Assembly: GCF_009707955.1 (NCBI RefSeq)
Contig: NZ_WMDQ01000017.1
Coordinates: 1-64,000, forward strand
Direction: 5' to 3'
Length of the DNA: 64,000 nucleotides
DNA from: Flavobacterium sp. LC2016-13
Lineage (GTDB): Bacteria > Bacteroidota > Bacteroidia > Flavobacteriales > Flavobacteriaceae
Shown here piece after piece: positions 43,828-53,457 of this stretch; positions within the stretch are counted from its first letter, which is position 1, and the number at the start of each line of letters is the position of its first letter. The position numbers were made by a program, and so were the translations under genes. A model generated the notes under the pieces. It saw only the letters and a program-made list of their open reading frames with translations. It ran no database searches and was not told the DNA's origin.

Positions 43828-45369
43828 ATGTTAAAACGTAATGACCCTGCTGATGAGTTAAGTTTACCTCATTTAGCTAAAAATATAGATTTAAATCAAA
43901 ATGAAGTATCATTTAAATCTACTCCTGAAAGTAAAGGCATATTAGGGGATTTGATGGATAATTATTCAAAAGTTCAAATTGAAACCCCAATTAGAGCCTT
44001 TAATGAAAACAATCTGCAGCAAATTGTAAACAATGTAGATTACGGTGTTTTAAAAGTATTAGAAGGAACGTGGGTAAGCTACAACCATAACGGACAAAGC
44101 GACAGAAAATTAAACGGAAGCGGTATACATACCACCATTATGCCGTCGCCGGGTACAAATGCAGGAACGATTCCGGGAAAATATAGTTTTGAATGTGAAG
44201 AATACATAGAAAAACTAACATTTGATTTAGTACCGGGCGGTGTTCGTAATCGCGGCGGTGCAAATGAGCAATTCTGTGGTGCGGTTAAATATGAACAAAG
44301 TATTAAAAGTGTAAACGAAGTTCCAGGTGAGTCAGCATTAAAATACACACCAATTCACGAAGAAAACGGTATGTATTTATGGCTTAGCGATATATTTAAT
44401 TATGCCGCTAACGATAAAACAATTAAAGAAGATCGCGGTGTGATTCCTGTATCTCCATTAAACAAGAATAAAGATTTATATAAAAGCGGATATCAGGACG
44501 AAACGCTGTTTTTGATTGTAAATGATGAAGGGAACAAAGAATACGTAACTCTTGAAAATCTAAACGGAAGACAATATTCTGAAATTATTGCAGCAAAAGA
44601 ACTTAAAGCCGGAGCTGGCCAAACGGGACCTTACTTTATACCAGATTATTCTATTTCACGAAGCGGTGTAATTCCGCACGGAAGTACGATAACTTTATTA
44701 GGAGATCTGGTTTCAGACAATGGCTATTTAATTGACAAAGAACCAAAATTCCCGGAAGGCGATGCGGCCTGGAAATATGATCATCTTTCCATTTCAAGAA
44801 CTATGGGTGGAGCCGGTGCAAGCGAAGCCAAACCTATAAATCTTGACAAACCTGCGCCTGACTGGGTATTCCAAAAACTTGATTATAGTACTGATCCTCA
44901 AGAAAACAAAATTTATACACAGCGAATACTGGCTCATCCGTTATATCCGTATTCAGTAAGACCTGATTTACGCCTTCGTGATTCCATAAAAGGAGAGAAA
45001 ATAAATAATCACGTACTTATTAAGATGTCATCTAAAAATAAAACAGGAGCTCAAGGTGGCATATTAAATGTTCCGTTTGTAAATCGTTTCGTTAGTACAG
45101 TTGAAATGAATATGAAAATGTGGATTGAAGCAGTTGAAGAAAACGGAAAAGAAATTCTTCAGTTGCAATACGAACAGATTATATTTTTCGAATTTGATTT
45201 TGGAGATGACGGAGGTACTACAAGCTGGCCGCACATTCAAGTCAATACACTTCGTAAAATAGAAGATGTTTCTCCTGATCAGAAACGTTTCATTGAAGAG
45301 CAATTCCCAAGCTCACGTAAAAGTGAATCTTCTGCGCAAGCTTCAGGATGTCCTTATCACAAAGAATAA
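43828..45369 (+). CDS. unidentified 513-residue protein, possible heme-binding beta-barrel
   Basis: No signal peptide. I do not recognise the family with confidence. Residues about 80-195 (GTWVSYNHNGQ, GKYSFECEEYIEKLTFDL, TPIHEENGMYLWL) have the order of motifs seen in nitrobindin-like heme-binding barrels. The later half has GVIPHGSTITLLGD and a repeated beta-rich pattern, and the C-terminus ends in ASGCPYHKE with a Cys-Pro motif. It follows the broken amine oxidase by 50 bases, so the two may once have formed a functional unit. It ends at a clear terminator. Confidence 0.6.
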   Translation: MLKRNDPADELSLPHLAKNIDLNQNEVSFKSTPESKGILGDLMDNYSKVQIETPIRAFNENNLQQIVNNVDYGVLKVLEGTWVSYNHNGQSDRKLNGSGIHTTIMPSPGTNAGTIPGKYSFECEEYIEKLTFDLVPGGVRNRGGANEQFCGAVKYEQSIKSVNEVPGESALKYTPIHEENGMYLWLSDIFNYAANDKTIKEDRGVIPVSPLNKNKDLYKSGYQDETLFLIVNDEGNKEYVTLENLNGRQYSEIIAAKELKAGAGQTGPYFIPDYSISRSGVIPHGSTITLLGDLVSDNGYLIDKEPKFPEGDAAWKYDHLSISRTMGGAGASEAKPINLDKPAPDWVFQKLDYSTDPQENKIYTQRILAHPLYPYSVRPDLRLRDSIKGEKINNHVLIKMSSKNKTGAQGGILNVPFVNRFVSTVEMNMKMWIEAVEENGKEILQLQYEQIIFFEFDFGDDGGTTSWPHIQVNTLRKIEDVSPDQKRFIEEQFPSSRKSESSAQASGCPYHKE

Positions 45370-45432
45370 TTTCTGGTATAATCCATAACTTTTAAAGCTG
45401 ATTCAAAGTGTTTTTTTGAAATCTGCCAAAAT

Positions 45433-45468
45433 AAAAAGCCTTTAAACATCATTGTTTAAAGGCTTTTT
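45433..45468 (+). terminator. terminator after the 513-residue gene
   Basis: A 16-bp stem AAAAAGCCTTTAAACA/TGTTTAAAGGCTTTTT (45433-45448 with 45453-45468) with a TCAT loop. Confidence 0.85.
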
Positions 45469-45776
45469 GACTTTTATTTTTTTTTGAAATTTTTAATGAT
45501 AGAAGAAATAGATAATAAAGATGTTATCGTTCATGAGAAATAAAGATAAAAATCATTATAAATAGGTCTATTATGCTTCTTAAATATCTTCTTTTATATA
45601 TTGATTACTAGTGTAATTATATATAAAAAAGTGAATTCTTCTTTTTTATATTAAAAAAAATGATAAATAAACAGTAAAAATCGTTTACACTATTATTATC
45701 TGGAATAAATATAAATAATTTGGTTTATTTTAAGACAACGTATAAATTTGCGCTATTAAAAACAATTCTAAATAAC
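45469..45776. other. AT-rich upstream region of the TonB receptor
   Basis: About 308 bases without a gene, very AT-rich. A loose GATAAAAATCATTAT at 45545-45559 recalls half of an iron-regulator box but is too weak and too far upstream to call. A TAAATAATTTGG near 45712 is near, but not equal to, the promoter consensus. Confidence 0.4.
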
Positions 45777-48179
45777 ATGAAAGTAAAAATACTACTGCGA
45801 TTATTAAGCTGCTGTCTAATGCTGCTTACAGCTGCAACTTCGTTTGCACAGACAGGTACTATAAAAGGAACAGTTTCTTTATCTAATGATGAAGCTGCGG
45901 ACAATATTTCTGTGGCCATTAAAGGAACAAAGATTGGAACCGTTACTGATGCTCAGGGAAATTACGAAATTAAAAACATCAAACCGGGTAACTATACACT
46001 AAAGGCTTCCGTAATAGGATTTTCATCTAAGGAAGAAAGCATTACAGTTACAGCAGGAAATGAATTTGTAGTAAACTTTACATTGATAACTACATCTGAA
46101 GCGCTAACGGAAGTATTTGTTAAAGGAAATGCAAACAAATATACTAAAGCAGAAAGCCAGTATGTATCTAGAATGTCAGTTAAAAATCTTGAAAACTCAC
46201 AGGTTTATAATGTGGTAACTAAAGAATTGATAAAAGACCAATTAGTAACAAACCAGGACGAAGCTTTAAAAAATGTTCCGGGTTTATACCAATTATGGGC
46301 TGCTACAAACCGTGCTGGTGACGGAGCTTCTTGGTATTCACTTCGTGGATTTACTACGCAGAGTTTAGTAAGAAATGGTCTTGCAGGAAAAGTAAACAGT
46401 AATACAGATGCTGTAAACCTTGAAAGAATTGAAGTTATAAAAGGACCATCTGCTACACTTTTTGGAAATGTAGTTTCATCATACGGAGGATTAATCAATC
46501 GTGTAACTAAAAAACCTTTTGAAACTTTTGCAGGAGAAGTTTCATACCAAAACGGAAGTTATGGTTTTAACCGTTTAACTGCAGATGTGAATACTCCAAT
46601 AAACGATGACAATACAGCATTATTCAGATTGAATGCTGCTTTTGGTAATGCAAATACTTTTCAGGATTTTGGTTCTTCAAAAAGTTTTTTTGTAGCTCCA
46701 TCTTTCTCTTATAAAGTAAATGATAAACTTACCATTTCGATTGATGCTGAAATAGGAAATCAGGATAACTCAGGTATGCCTTTAATTTACCTTCCTTATG
46801 GAGTTTCAATTGCTCAGTTAGGAGTTAGTAATGCTAAAGATCTTGATATCAACTTCAAAAGATCATTTTTAGGAGATGAGTTCATTATGAATACTAAAAC
46901 GTTAAATGTTTTTGCACAGGCTTTGTATCAAATCTCTGATGAGTGGACTTCACAATCTGTATTTAGCAGTAGTTCTAATAAAGCAGTTGGTTTGCAAACA
47001 TGGTTTTACCTTTTGCCAAACCAACAATTATCAAGAAACGCATGGGATGCAAATGGTAGAGATAATGCTATCGAATTTCAACAAAACTTTAATGGTGATT
47101 TCAAAATTGGATCAATGAGAAACCGCTTTTTAGTAGGTGGTGATATATATCAGGGTACAAATAATTTAGTATTCAAAAATTTGCCAGGTTATGCTGCGTA
47201 TGATGTCGTAAATTACACTGGAACGGCAGCAAATTATTATGATTTTAACCCAACCAATGTAAAAAACAGACTTGTTGGAGATGGAGCTAATTATATTCCA
47301 TATACTTCTACCAGTTCTATATCAACTTACAGTGCTTATGTTGCAGATGCAATTAACATTACAGAAAGATTAATTCTTTCGGCAGCCGTTCGTTTTGATC
47401 ACTTTGAAAACGAGGGATCATTTGATCCTGCTTCAAATACAGAGGCTGGCAAATTTTCTCAAAATGCATTCTCGCCAAAATTTGGTGCCGTTTTTCAAAT
47501 CTTAAAAGATCAGTTATCTGTATTTGGTAACTACCAAAACAGTTTTAAAAACGTAGGATTTGCAAGCGCAAACATTGGAGGTAATCTTGAATTGAAACAA
47601 TTTGATCCTGAAAGAGCAAACCAGTTTGAAGGAGGTATAAAAGTAAATGCATTCCAAAATAAATTGAGTGCTACCCTTAGTTACTATAATATCAAAGTAA
47701 AAGATATCGTAACTGCAGATCCTAATTTCCCAAATGCAAACGTACAAAACGGAACACAATACAGTAAAGGTTTTGAATTAGAGCTTATCGCAAATCCAAT
47801 TCCGGGATTAAATTTACTTGTAGGTTATGCAAAAAATGATTCTGAGTTAAATGGTATAAGACCTGTAACTGCAGGACCGGAAAATTTAATTAACTACTGG
47901 TTCAGCTACAACCTTCAAACAACGAAACTAAAAGGATTAGGTTTAGGATTTGGTGGAAATTACGGAGATGCTACAAACATCTACAATGACGGAGCAGGAG
48001 AAACTTTCGCACTTCCTTCATATTCTGTAGTAAATGCTGCATTGTATTACGATCAACCTAAATACAGAGTATCATTAAAAGTAAATAACCTTACAGACGA
48101 ATTATACTTTAACGGTTATACAACAATCAACGTTCAGGCTCCACGTACATTTATGGGAAGTGTAGCATATAAATTCTAA
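45777..48179 (+). CDS. TonB-dependent siderophore-type outer membrane receptor
   Basis: An 800-residue outer membrane barrel. After the signal (to TSFAQ) a CarboxypepD_reg-like domain (GTIKGTVSLSNDEAADNISV region) precedes a plug domain with NVPGLYQLWAATNRAGDGA, WYSLRGFTTQSLVRNG and IEVIKGPSATLFG. The barrel ends PRTFMGSVAYKF. These features match FhuA/FpvA-like ferric-siderophore receptors. The ATG at 45777 is chosen; the in-frame TTG at 45720 would add 19 unlikely residues. It is monocistronic with a strong terminator and probably iron-regulated, though no clear box was seen. Confidence 0.9.
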   Translation: MKVKILLRLLSCCLMLLTAATSFAQTGTIKGTVSLSNDEAADNISVAIKGTKIGTVTDAQGNYEIKNIKPGNYTLKASVIGFSSKEESITVTAGNEFVVNFTLITTSEALTEVFVKGNANKYTKAESQYVSRMSVKNLENSQVYNVVTKELIKDQLVTNQDEALKNVPGLYQLWAATNRAGDGASWYSLRGFTTQSLVRNGLAGKVNSNTDAVNLERIEVIKGPSATLFGNVVSSYGGLINRVTKKPFETFAGEVSYQNGSYGFNRLTADVNTPINDDNTALFRLNAAFGNANTFQDFGSSKSFFVAPSFSYKVNDKLTISIDAEIGNQDNSGMPLIYLPYGVSIAQLGVSNAKDLDINFKRSFLGDEFIMNTKTLNVFAQALYQISDEWTSQSVFSSSSNKAVGLQTWFYLLPNQQLSRNAWDANGRDNAIEFQQNFNGDFKIGSMRNRFLVGGDIYQGTNNLVFKNLPGYAAYDVVNYTGTAANYYDFNPTNVKNRLVGDGANYIPYTSTSSISTYSAYVADAINITERLILSAAVRFDHFENEGSFDPASNTEAGKFSQNAFSPKFGAVFQILKDQLSVFGNYQNSFKNVGFASANIGGNLELKQFDPERANQFEGGIKVNAFQNKLSATLSYYNIKVKDIVTADPNFPNANVQNGTQYSKGFELELIANPIPGLNLLVGYAKNDSELNGIRPVTAGPENLINYWFSYNLQTTKLKGLGLGFGGNYGDATNIYNDGAGETFALPSYSVVNAALYYDQPKYRVSLKVNNLTDELYFNGYTTINVQAPRTFMGSVAYKF

Positions 48180-48206
48180 TTGAATTTAAAAATATATAAG
48201 AACAGC

Positions 48207-48238
48207 AAAATGGCTCGAACTAATGTTCGAGCCATTTT
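48207..48238. terminator. terminator between receptor and PAP2 gene
   Basis: A perfect 14-bp stem AAAATGGCTCGAAC/GTTCGAGCCATTTT (48207-48220 with 48225-48238) with a TAAT loop. The convergent arrangement suggests it serves both strands. Confidence 0.88.
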
Positions 48239-48282
48239 TATTATTATGGTATCGCTTTTTTCTTAAAACGCTGAAAGTATCG

Positions 48283-48858
48283 CTAGTTTTTACTTTGATA
48301 TTTAGAAATATAAACCTTCAAAATTTTAAAGACAATTACAGCCAGTACTATTCCAATAATTGCAGCTACTATTACATCTCCCGGATAATGAACACCATTA
48401 TAAATTCTGCTATAGGCAACTAATACTGCCCAAAAACCTAATATCCATTTTAAAGGATTAAATTTTTTAGGAAGTAAAAGAATAAGAAATGTAGCAAGTC
48501 CAAAAGCATTGGCAGAATGTGAAGATACAAACCCATATTGTCCGCCCGGGCCGGCTTTGCTTAAATGGATAAGTCCTTCTAAAATAGGTTCATGTGAAGG
48601 ACGTAATCGCTTAACCAAATTCTTAATCAAGTGAGAAGCAATCTGGTCACAAAGAGTTATCAATAAAGCGATACTTATTAATATAGTTATACTTTTCTTT
48701 TTGTATTCTCTAATCAAAAGAATTACTATTAATAGATAAAATGGAATCCAAAATAATTTATCGCTTGCCCAATACATAATTGGGTCAAAAAATGAATTGT
48801 GTTTGCTATTAAGAAATAAGAAAAGCTGCGTATCTAATTCGTTAAGTTTTTGAAGCAT
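48283..48858 (-). CDS. PAP2-family membrane phosphatase
   Basis: A 191-residue inner-membrane protein with five to six helices. The PAP2 motifs are KRLRPSHEP (variant of KxxxxxxRP), SSHSANAFGLATF (PSGH position, here SSHS) and SRIYNGVHYPGDV. Such enzymes remove phosphate from undecaprenyl diphosphate, phosphatidic acid or lipid A. It is the last of the minus-strand genes here, separated by 88 bases from the next PAP2 gene upstream. Confidence 0.9.
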   Translation of the reverse strand: MLQKLNELDTQLFLFLNSKHNSFFDPIMYWASDKLFWIPFYLLIVILLIREYKKKSITILISIALLITLCDQIASHLIKNLVKRLRPSHEPILEGLIHLSKAGPGGQYGFVSSHSANAFGLATFLILLLPKKFNPLKWILGFWAVLVAYSRIYNGVHYPGDVIVAAIIGIVLAVIVFKILKVYISKYQSKN

Positions 48859-48946
48859 AATTTTTGATTTAATCTTTATGAAATGTTTAATATGAAATAA
48901 ATAGGCTGCAGTAATGAAACCATGAAATTATTACATCACACTTTTA

Positions 48947-49711
48947 TTAAAATGTTTTAGAATAACAAATAAGGAATTCTCTCCCATTATAGGAAGGTGC
49001 TAAAAACGAAGTTGTTTTTTCTGTTTTTTGACCAAATAATTTTTTGGTAAGATAAGGATTGAGCCAATACGCTGCTTTAGTACCAAGTATTCCTATTCCT
49101 GCTCCGGCAGCAACATCAGTAAGCCAATGTCTGTTATTGTACATTCTAAATATTCCTGTTCCCGTTGCAATGGCATAACCGGCAACACCATACCATATCG
49201 ATTTATCTTTATATTCCTGATAAAGAAATTCAGCCCCTGAAAAAGCAATTGCAGTATGCCCGGATGGAAAAGAATCATTAGAAGTTCCGTCAGGACGTTC
49301 TTCATTGGTTATAGATTTCAATCCGAAAACAGCTACGACAGTAATAATTGTTGAAGTGGCCAAAATTACAGAACGGTCTCTCATATTATTTTTGCCTTTT
49401 ACTCCAAAAGCATTTAGCGCATAAACCGATACTGCAGGAGCATATCTGGTGAAATCATCAATAGTTATTTTACGATCGATATTTTCTGTAAGTTCATCGC
49501 GAATCTGAAAATTAAAACTTTTGATTTGCCCACTTTCCATACCCCAAAAACCATATCCAAGTAAAACTCCGGGAATAATAAGTTGCTTATAATTAAAACG
49601 TATATTTTTAACTGTATCCGGATAAATACTGTCAGTTTCTTTTATAGTCTGCCCAAAAATAGTGGTACAGAAAAAAAGCAATGCATATATAAGGAAGTAC
49701 GTTTTTCTCAT
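48947..49711 (-). CDS. PAP2-family phosphatase with signal peptide
   Basis: A 254-residue protein (signal to IFGQ). The PAP2 motifs are KSITNEERPDGT, DSFPSGHTAIAFSGAEF and RMYNNRHWLTDVAAGAGIG. It is paralogous along nearly its entire length to 59764-60519 in this window. The catalytic part should face the periplasm, so lipid A or polyprenyl-phosphate dephosphorylation is plausible. Unlike the neighbouring small PAP2 gene it has fewer clear transmembrane helices. Confidence 0.9.
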   Translation of the reverse strand: MRKTYFLIYALLFFCTTIFGQTIKETDSIYPDTVKNIRFNYKQLIIPGVLLGYGFWGMESGQIKSFNFQIRDELTENIDRKITIDDFTRYAPAVSVYALNAFGVKGKNNMRDRSVILATSTIITVVAVFGLKSITNEERPDGTSNDSFPSGHTAIAFSGAEFLYQEYKDKSIWYGVAGYAIATGTGIFRMYNNRHWLTDVAAGAGIGILGTKAAYWLNPYLTKKLFGQKTEKTTSFLAPSYNGREFLICYSKTF

Positions 49712-49791
49712 ATATAAATATATTATTTTTTTTTTAGCTTAAAGAGAATTTTAATTGTGTATCCTAAGATTACATTTTTTTAGAATTTATA

Positions 49792-50133
49792 CTAAATATC
49801 TTTATCCTCATACTTTCTTAATTTTTCTTTGAGTTCCTGATTTTCTCTCGTTAAAAAATCAATTTTTTCCAACAAGGAAGCAGGAAGAACTAAAAACTGC
49901 TTATTGAGGTTATGAGATATTATGTTTTTTCTTATGTTATCTTCAAATACATCTTCTTTATTTACACCAAGTATTTCGGTTATTTTACTCCATTCTTCCT
50001 CAGTTATATCAATTACACCCCTTTCTTTTCGGCTATAAGTTGCCTGTGTCATGGCAAGACGATCTGCCATCACTTCCTGGGTTATTTCTCGGTCTAACCG
50101 CAATTGCTGTAATTTTAATTTTTTCTTCAACAA
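49792..50133 (-). CDS. XRE-family HTH regulator, TTG start
   Basis: A 113-residue DNA-binding protein. The helix-turn-helix (about 9-68) has LRLDREITQEVMADRLAMTQ followed by ATYSRKERG, and the C-terminus is coiled-coil (LTRENQELKEKLRKYED), the same layout as the protein at 37799. The only start that keeps the complete HTH is TTG at 50133; no in-frame ATG occurs upstream before a stop codon, and the next internal ATG would cut into the HTH. Targets unknown. Confidence 0.82.
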   Translation of the reverse strand: MLKKKLKLQQLRLDREITQEVMADRLAMTQATYSRKERGVIDITEEEWSKITEILGVNKEDVFEDNIRKNIISHNLNKQFLVLPASLLEKIDFLTRENQELKEKLRKYEDKDI

Positions 50134-50272
50134 AGAGGATTTTAATATGAATTCGCTGTGTTTTAAAAATAAAAGTATATAAAACTATGTCAAACTTATT
50201 TTTACAAGTATTATCTTAAGCAGAAATTAATTTTAACCATAAAATTGCATTACAGTTTTATAGTGCTTATTA

Positions 50273-50689
50273 TTAACTATATATAATTATTATAGTGCCT
50301 CCAATAATCATAATAACTCCTATAACACCAAGAGGACTTATTTTTTCATTTAAAAATATTACAGACAGGATTATTGCGATGGCAACACTTATTTTATCGA
50401 CAGGAGCCACTTGAGAAACTTTTCCAATTTGTAGCGCTTTAAAATAAAATATCCAGGACAATCCAGTGGCGATTCCGGATAAGCATAAAAAAATTAAATT
50501 TTGTTTCGTTAATAAATGAATTGAGTTTGTGCCGCCTCTAAAAAAGGCAATTCCCCAGGCCAGAATCAGGATAATAACAGTTCTTATAGCCGTTGCTAAA
50601 TCTGTGTCGACTCCCTTAATTCCCATTTTAGCAAAAATTGCTGTCAGCGCAGCAAAAAATGCAGAAAGCAATGCAAATATCCACCACAT
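50273..50689 (-). CDS. half-size EamA/DMT-family transporter
   Basis: A 138-residue inner-membrane protein with about five helices forming one EamA domain (YFKALQIGKVSQVAPVDKIS is typical), where most DMT exporters have two. Single-domain members are known and probably dimerise. The substrate is unknown. It is divergent from the next TonB receptor with a 214-base gap. Confidence 0.88.
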   Translation of the reverse strand: MWWIFALLSAFFAALTAIFAKMGIKGVDTDLATAIRTVIILILAWGIAFFRGGTNSIHLLTKQNLIFLCLSGIATGLSWIFYFKALQIGKVSQVAPVDKISVAIAIILSVIFLNEKISPLGVIGVIMIIGGTIIIIYS

Positions 50690-50851
50690 AATTTTTAATT
50701 ATTAATTGATTAAAAAAGCAAATTAAATTTAAGATTTAGTTTTAAATTAGAATTTTACAGAATTTATAGATTTTTTGAAGACATTATAATAATTTATGTA
50801 ACGATCAAAAATAATAATGTTTGTATATTAAGATAACATTATAAATTTTTT

Positions 50852-50876
50852 ATTCAGGATAAATTCAGAATTACAG
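50852..50876 (+). promoter_or_regulatory. TTCAG direct-repeat site upstream of TonB receptor
   Basis: TTCAG at 50853 and 50864, 11 bases apart, with a third TACAG at 50872. The segment matches the site at 53410-53430 at 18 of 21 positions. The one-turn spacing suggests an OmpR-type or similar dimeric activator, 40-50 bases before the gene. Confidence 0.5.
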
Positions 50877-50903
50877 CCTTATTTTGCATCATAAATTTTT
50901 GAT

Positions 50904-53360
50904 ATGCGCTATTTTATTCTAAGCCTGATTTTTTTATTCTCACTTGCAGTTTCTGCACAATCGTCAAACACAAAAGGTAAAATCATTGGTAAAGTGATCG
51001 ATGCTGAAACCAAAATTCCCATAGAAATGGCAATCGTAAGTGTTTATCGTGTGGGAGAAACCAAAGTATTAAATGGTCAGACTACTGATCAGAACGGATT
51101 ATTTGCAATAGATAATCTTCCTCTTGGTGAATATAGAATCACTATAGATTTCATCAGCTATAAAGAAACTTCGTATACTGCAATAAAAGTGAATTCAGGT
51201 TCAGATTTAGTAAATCTGGAAAATGTTTTACTAGTTCCTTCCTCCAATCAATTAGATGAGGTAAAAATAATTTCAAAGACGCAGACGGTTCAAAATAAAA
51301 TTGACAAAATGGTTTATAATACAGCCAATGATCTTACGAGTCAGGGAGGTGTTGCAACTGATGTTTTGAAAAATGTACCGATGATAAGTGTTGATATTGA
51401 CGGAAATGTAGAATTGCAGGGAAATCCCAATATTCGCTTTTTAATAAACGGAAAACCTTCGAGCATATTTGGAGCCAGTGTTTCTGATGCGTTGCAATCT
51501 ATACCGGCAAGTCAGATTAAAAGTATAGAAGTAATTACAAGTCCGGGAGCCAAATACGATGCTTCGGGTACTGGCGGAATTATAAACATTGTTTTAAAGG
51601 AAAGCAAAGTTGAGGGAATCAACAGCAGTATCAACTTATCTGCAGGAACTCGTCTGGAAAACGGTTCTTTTAATTTAAATGCACGAAAAGGGAATTTTGG
51701 AGTGGGAGTTTATTTTAGTGGTAACAAACAGTTAAATACTAAAACAAAAAGTTCAAGTGACCGTATTTCTTACAATGCAACCAGAGACAGTATAAACAGA
51801 TTGTATCAAAATGGTGTAAACCCTTTTACCAGAAGTGGTTATCAGACTGGTATAAATGCAAATTGGAGCATAAGCCCTAAAGATGAATTAACGGCTACTT
51901 TGGGTTATAATCATTTTGAGAATAATTCATCAGGAATGACATTTCAGGATCAAATCTCTTCTTTGTCTAACGGTACGGTTTTATCAGAAATTATTAGCGA
52001 AAGAAATTCAGTAAGTAATTTTAAAAATAATGCTACAGACTGGAGTTTAGGATACAAAAAGACTTTTGAAAGAGAAGATCAGGAATTGAATTTTTTAGTG
52101 ACATCAAGTTATGGTAAAAGCACAAATGATGCTTCGCAAAATACTGTTTATCAAGATGATATTTCGCCTGTTTCAGGTCTAAGAAGTTATAATCCGGGAA
52201 AAGATCATCAAATTGATTTCTCTTTAGATTTTGTTCGACCTCTTTCTAAAGGATTTATTCTTGAAATGGGATCAAAAGTTTCATTAGAGAAAATTGACAA
52301 TAATGTTGTAACCGATACTTTGGCACTAGATGGTTCTTATATAAATAATCAGGGACAGACGTATGCCTTTAAATATAAAAGAAATATTTATGCGGCTTAT
52401 TTATCTACTTCTTTCACTTTGTTTAAAAACTTTTTAGAAGGAAGGGCAGGACTTCGATATGAACGCACCAATACAACTGCTGATTTTACAGGTGTTGCTA
52501 TTCCTGGCTACGATACATTTGCGCCGTCATTTACCGTTCAGCATAAATTCAGTGATAACCAGTCTATAAAATTCTCTTACACATATCGAATTGAAAGACC
52601 GGATTATGAGGAGTTGAATCCATTTTTTAACATTAGTGATCCGCATAATATCAGTACCGGAAATCCATTTTTGAAACCTGAAATTGGTAATCGTTTTGAA
52701 CTTGGTTACAGTAAAACATTTGCCAATGATGCCAATATTTATTTCTCAGGATATTATCGCCGAAATACCGAAGACATTCAGAGTTTTACAACATTTCATC
52801 CTGTGTTGAATGTCAATGGAACGGATTATACTGATGTAACTTTGACACAGCGTTACAATGTTGGAACTCAAACTGATATTGGAGCCAGTATATTTGGATC
52901 AGTTAAGATTGATGAAAAACTGAATATCAGAACTACCATTGAATTTGGGGACCGAACTACAACTAATCCGGCTCTGCCTACTGTGAGTGGCTTTAATTAC
53001 AGAGCAAATTTGAATTTAAGTTATCAGTTTGCACCTTCAATGATGGGAGAGATTTTTGGAAATTATCGTTCTTCTCAAAAAAATCTGCAGGGAGATCGTC
53101 CTGCTTCATTTTTCTACAATATTGCAGTGAGAAAACAATTTTTGCATAAAAATGCAAGTGTTGGTATCACGATGGCGAATCCTTTTAATAAATATATGAA
53201 CCAAAAATCTACCAAATATGGTGAACTTTTTAGTCAGGTAAATAATAAGGATATACCTGTTCAGTCTTTTGGAATTTCGCTTAGCTATAAATTTGGAAAA
53301 CTCGAGTTCAAAAAAGGAGAATCGGATAATAATAATGATCCGCAACAGCCTACAATTTAA
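50904..53360 (+). CDS. TonB-dependent receptor with CarboxypepD_reg domain
   Basis: An 818-residue outer membrane protein (signal to AVSAQ). A CarboxypepD_reg-like domain (about 22-105) is followed by a plug-like section (VLKNVPMISVDIDGNVEL; IEVITSPGAKYDASGTGGI) and a barrel of the OMP_b-brl_3 type (YEELNPFFNISDP; FGISLSYKFGK). This group includes many receptors of unknown cargo. It shares a putative operator with the following gene cluster, suggesting co-regulation with the efflux operon. Confidence 0.9.
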   Translation: MRYFILSLIFLFSLAVSAQSSNTKGKIIGKVIDAETKIPIEMAIVSVYRVGETKVLNGQTTDQNGLFAIDNLPLGEYRITIDFISYKETSYTAIKVNSGSDLVNLENVLLVPSSNQLDEVKIISKTQTVQNKIDKMVYNTANDLTSQGGVATDVLKNVPMISVDIDGNVELQGNPNIRFLINGKPSSIFGASVSDALQSIPASQIKSIEVITSPGAKYDASGTGGIINIVLKESKVEGINSSINLSAGTRLENGSFNLNARKGNFGVGVYFSGNKQLNTKTKSSSDRISYNATRDSINRLYQNGVNPFTRSGYQTGINANWSISPKDELTATLGYNHFENNSSGMTFQDQISSLSNGTVLSEIISERNSVSNFKNNATDWSLGYKKTFEREDQELNFLVTSSYGKSTNDASQNTVYQDDISPVSGLRSYNPGKDHQIDFSLDFVRPLSKGFILEMGSKVSLEKIDNNVVTDTLALDGSYINNQGQTYAFKYKRNIYAAYLSTSFTLFKNFLEGRAGLRYERTNTTADFTGVAIPGYDTFAPSFTVQHKFSDNQSIKFSYTYRIERPDYEELNPFFNISDPHNISTGNPFLKPEIGNRFELGYSKTFANDANIYFSGYYRRNTEDIQSFTTFHPVLNVNGTDYTDVTLTQRYNVGTQTDIGASIFGSVKIDEKLNIRTTIEFGDRTTTNPALPTVSGFNYRANLNLSYQFAPSMMGEIFGNYRSSQKNLQGDRPASFFYNIAVRKQFLHKNASVGITMANPFNKYMNQKSTKYGELFSQVNNKDIPVQSFGISLSYKFGKLEFKKGESDNNNDPQQPTI

Positions 53361-53409
53361 TAAAACATATAGCATTATTTAATACAATATTAAGATTCGT
53401 AAGAGCCTA

Positions 53410-53439
53410 ATTCAGAATTAATTCAGGATTGAAATTCAA
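53410..53439 (+). promoter_or_regulatory. TTCAG direct-repeat site upstream of the propeller/efflux operon
   Basis: TTCAG at 53411 and 53422 (11-base period) followed by TTCAA at 53435. It lies 19-47 bases before the propeller gene and resembles 50852-50876. Confidence 0.5.
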
Positions 53440-53457
53440 CTTTGTATTGAATTTAAA

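Noticed and set aside
45545..45559. A possible iron-regulator box upstream of the siderophore receptor
   Set aside because: Only about half of the palindrome fits and it is over 200 bases from the start codon.
48223..48423. A short plus-strand frame starting inside the terminator and overlapping the PAP2 gene
   Set aside because: It is antisense to a well-supported PAP2 gene and begins within a hairpin.
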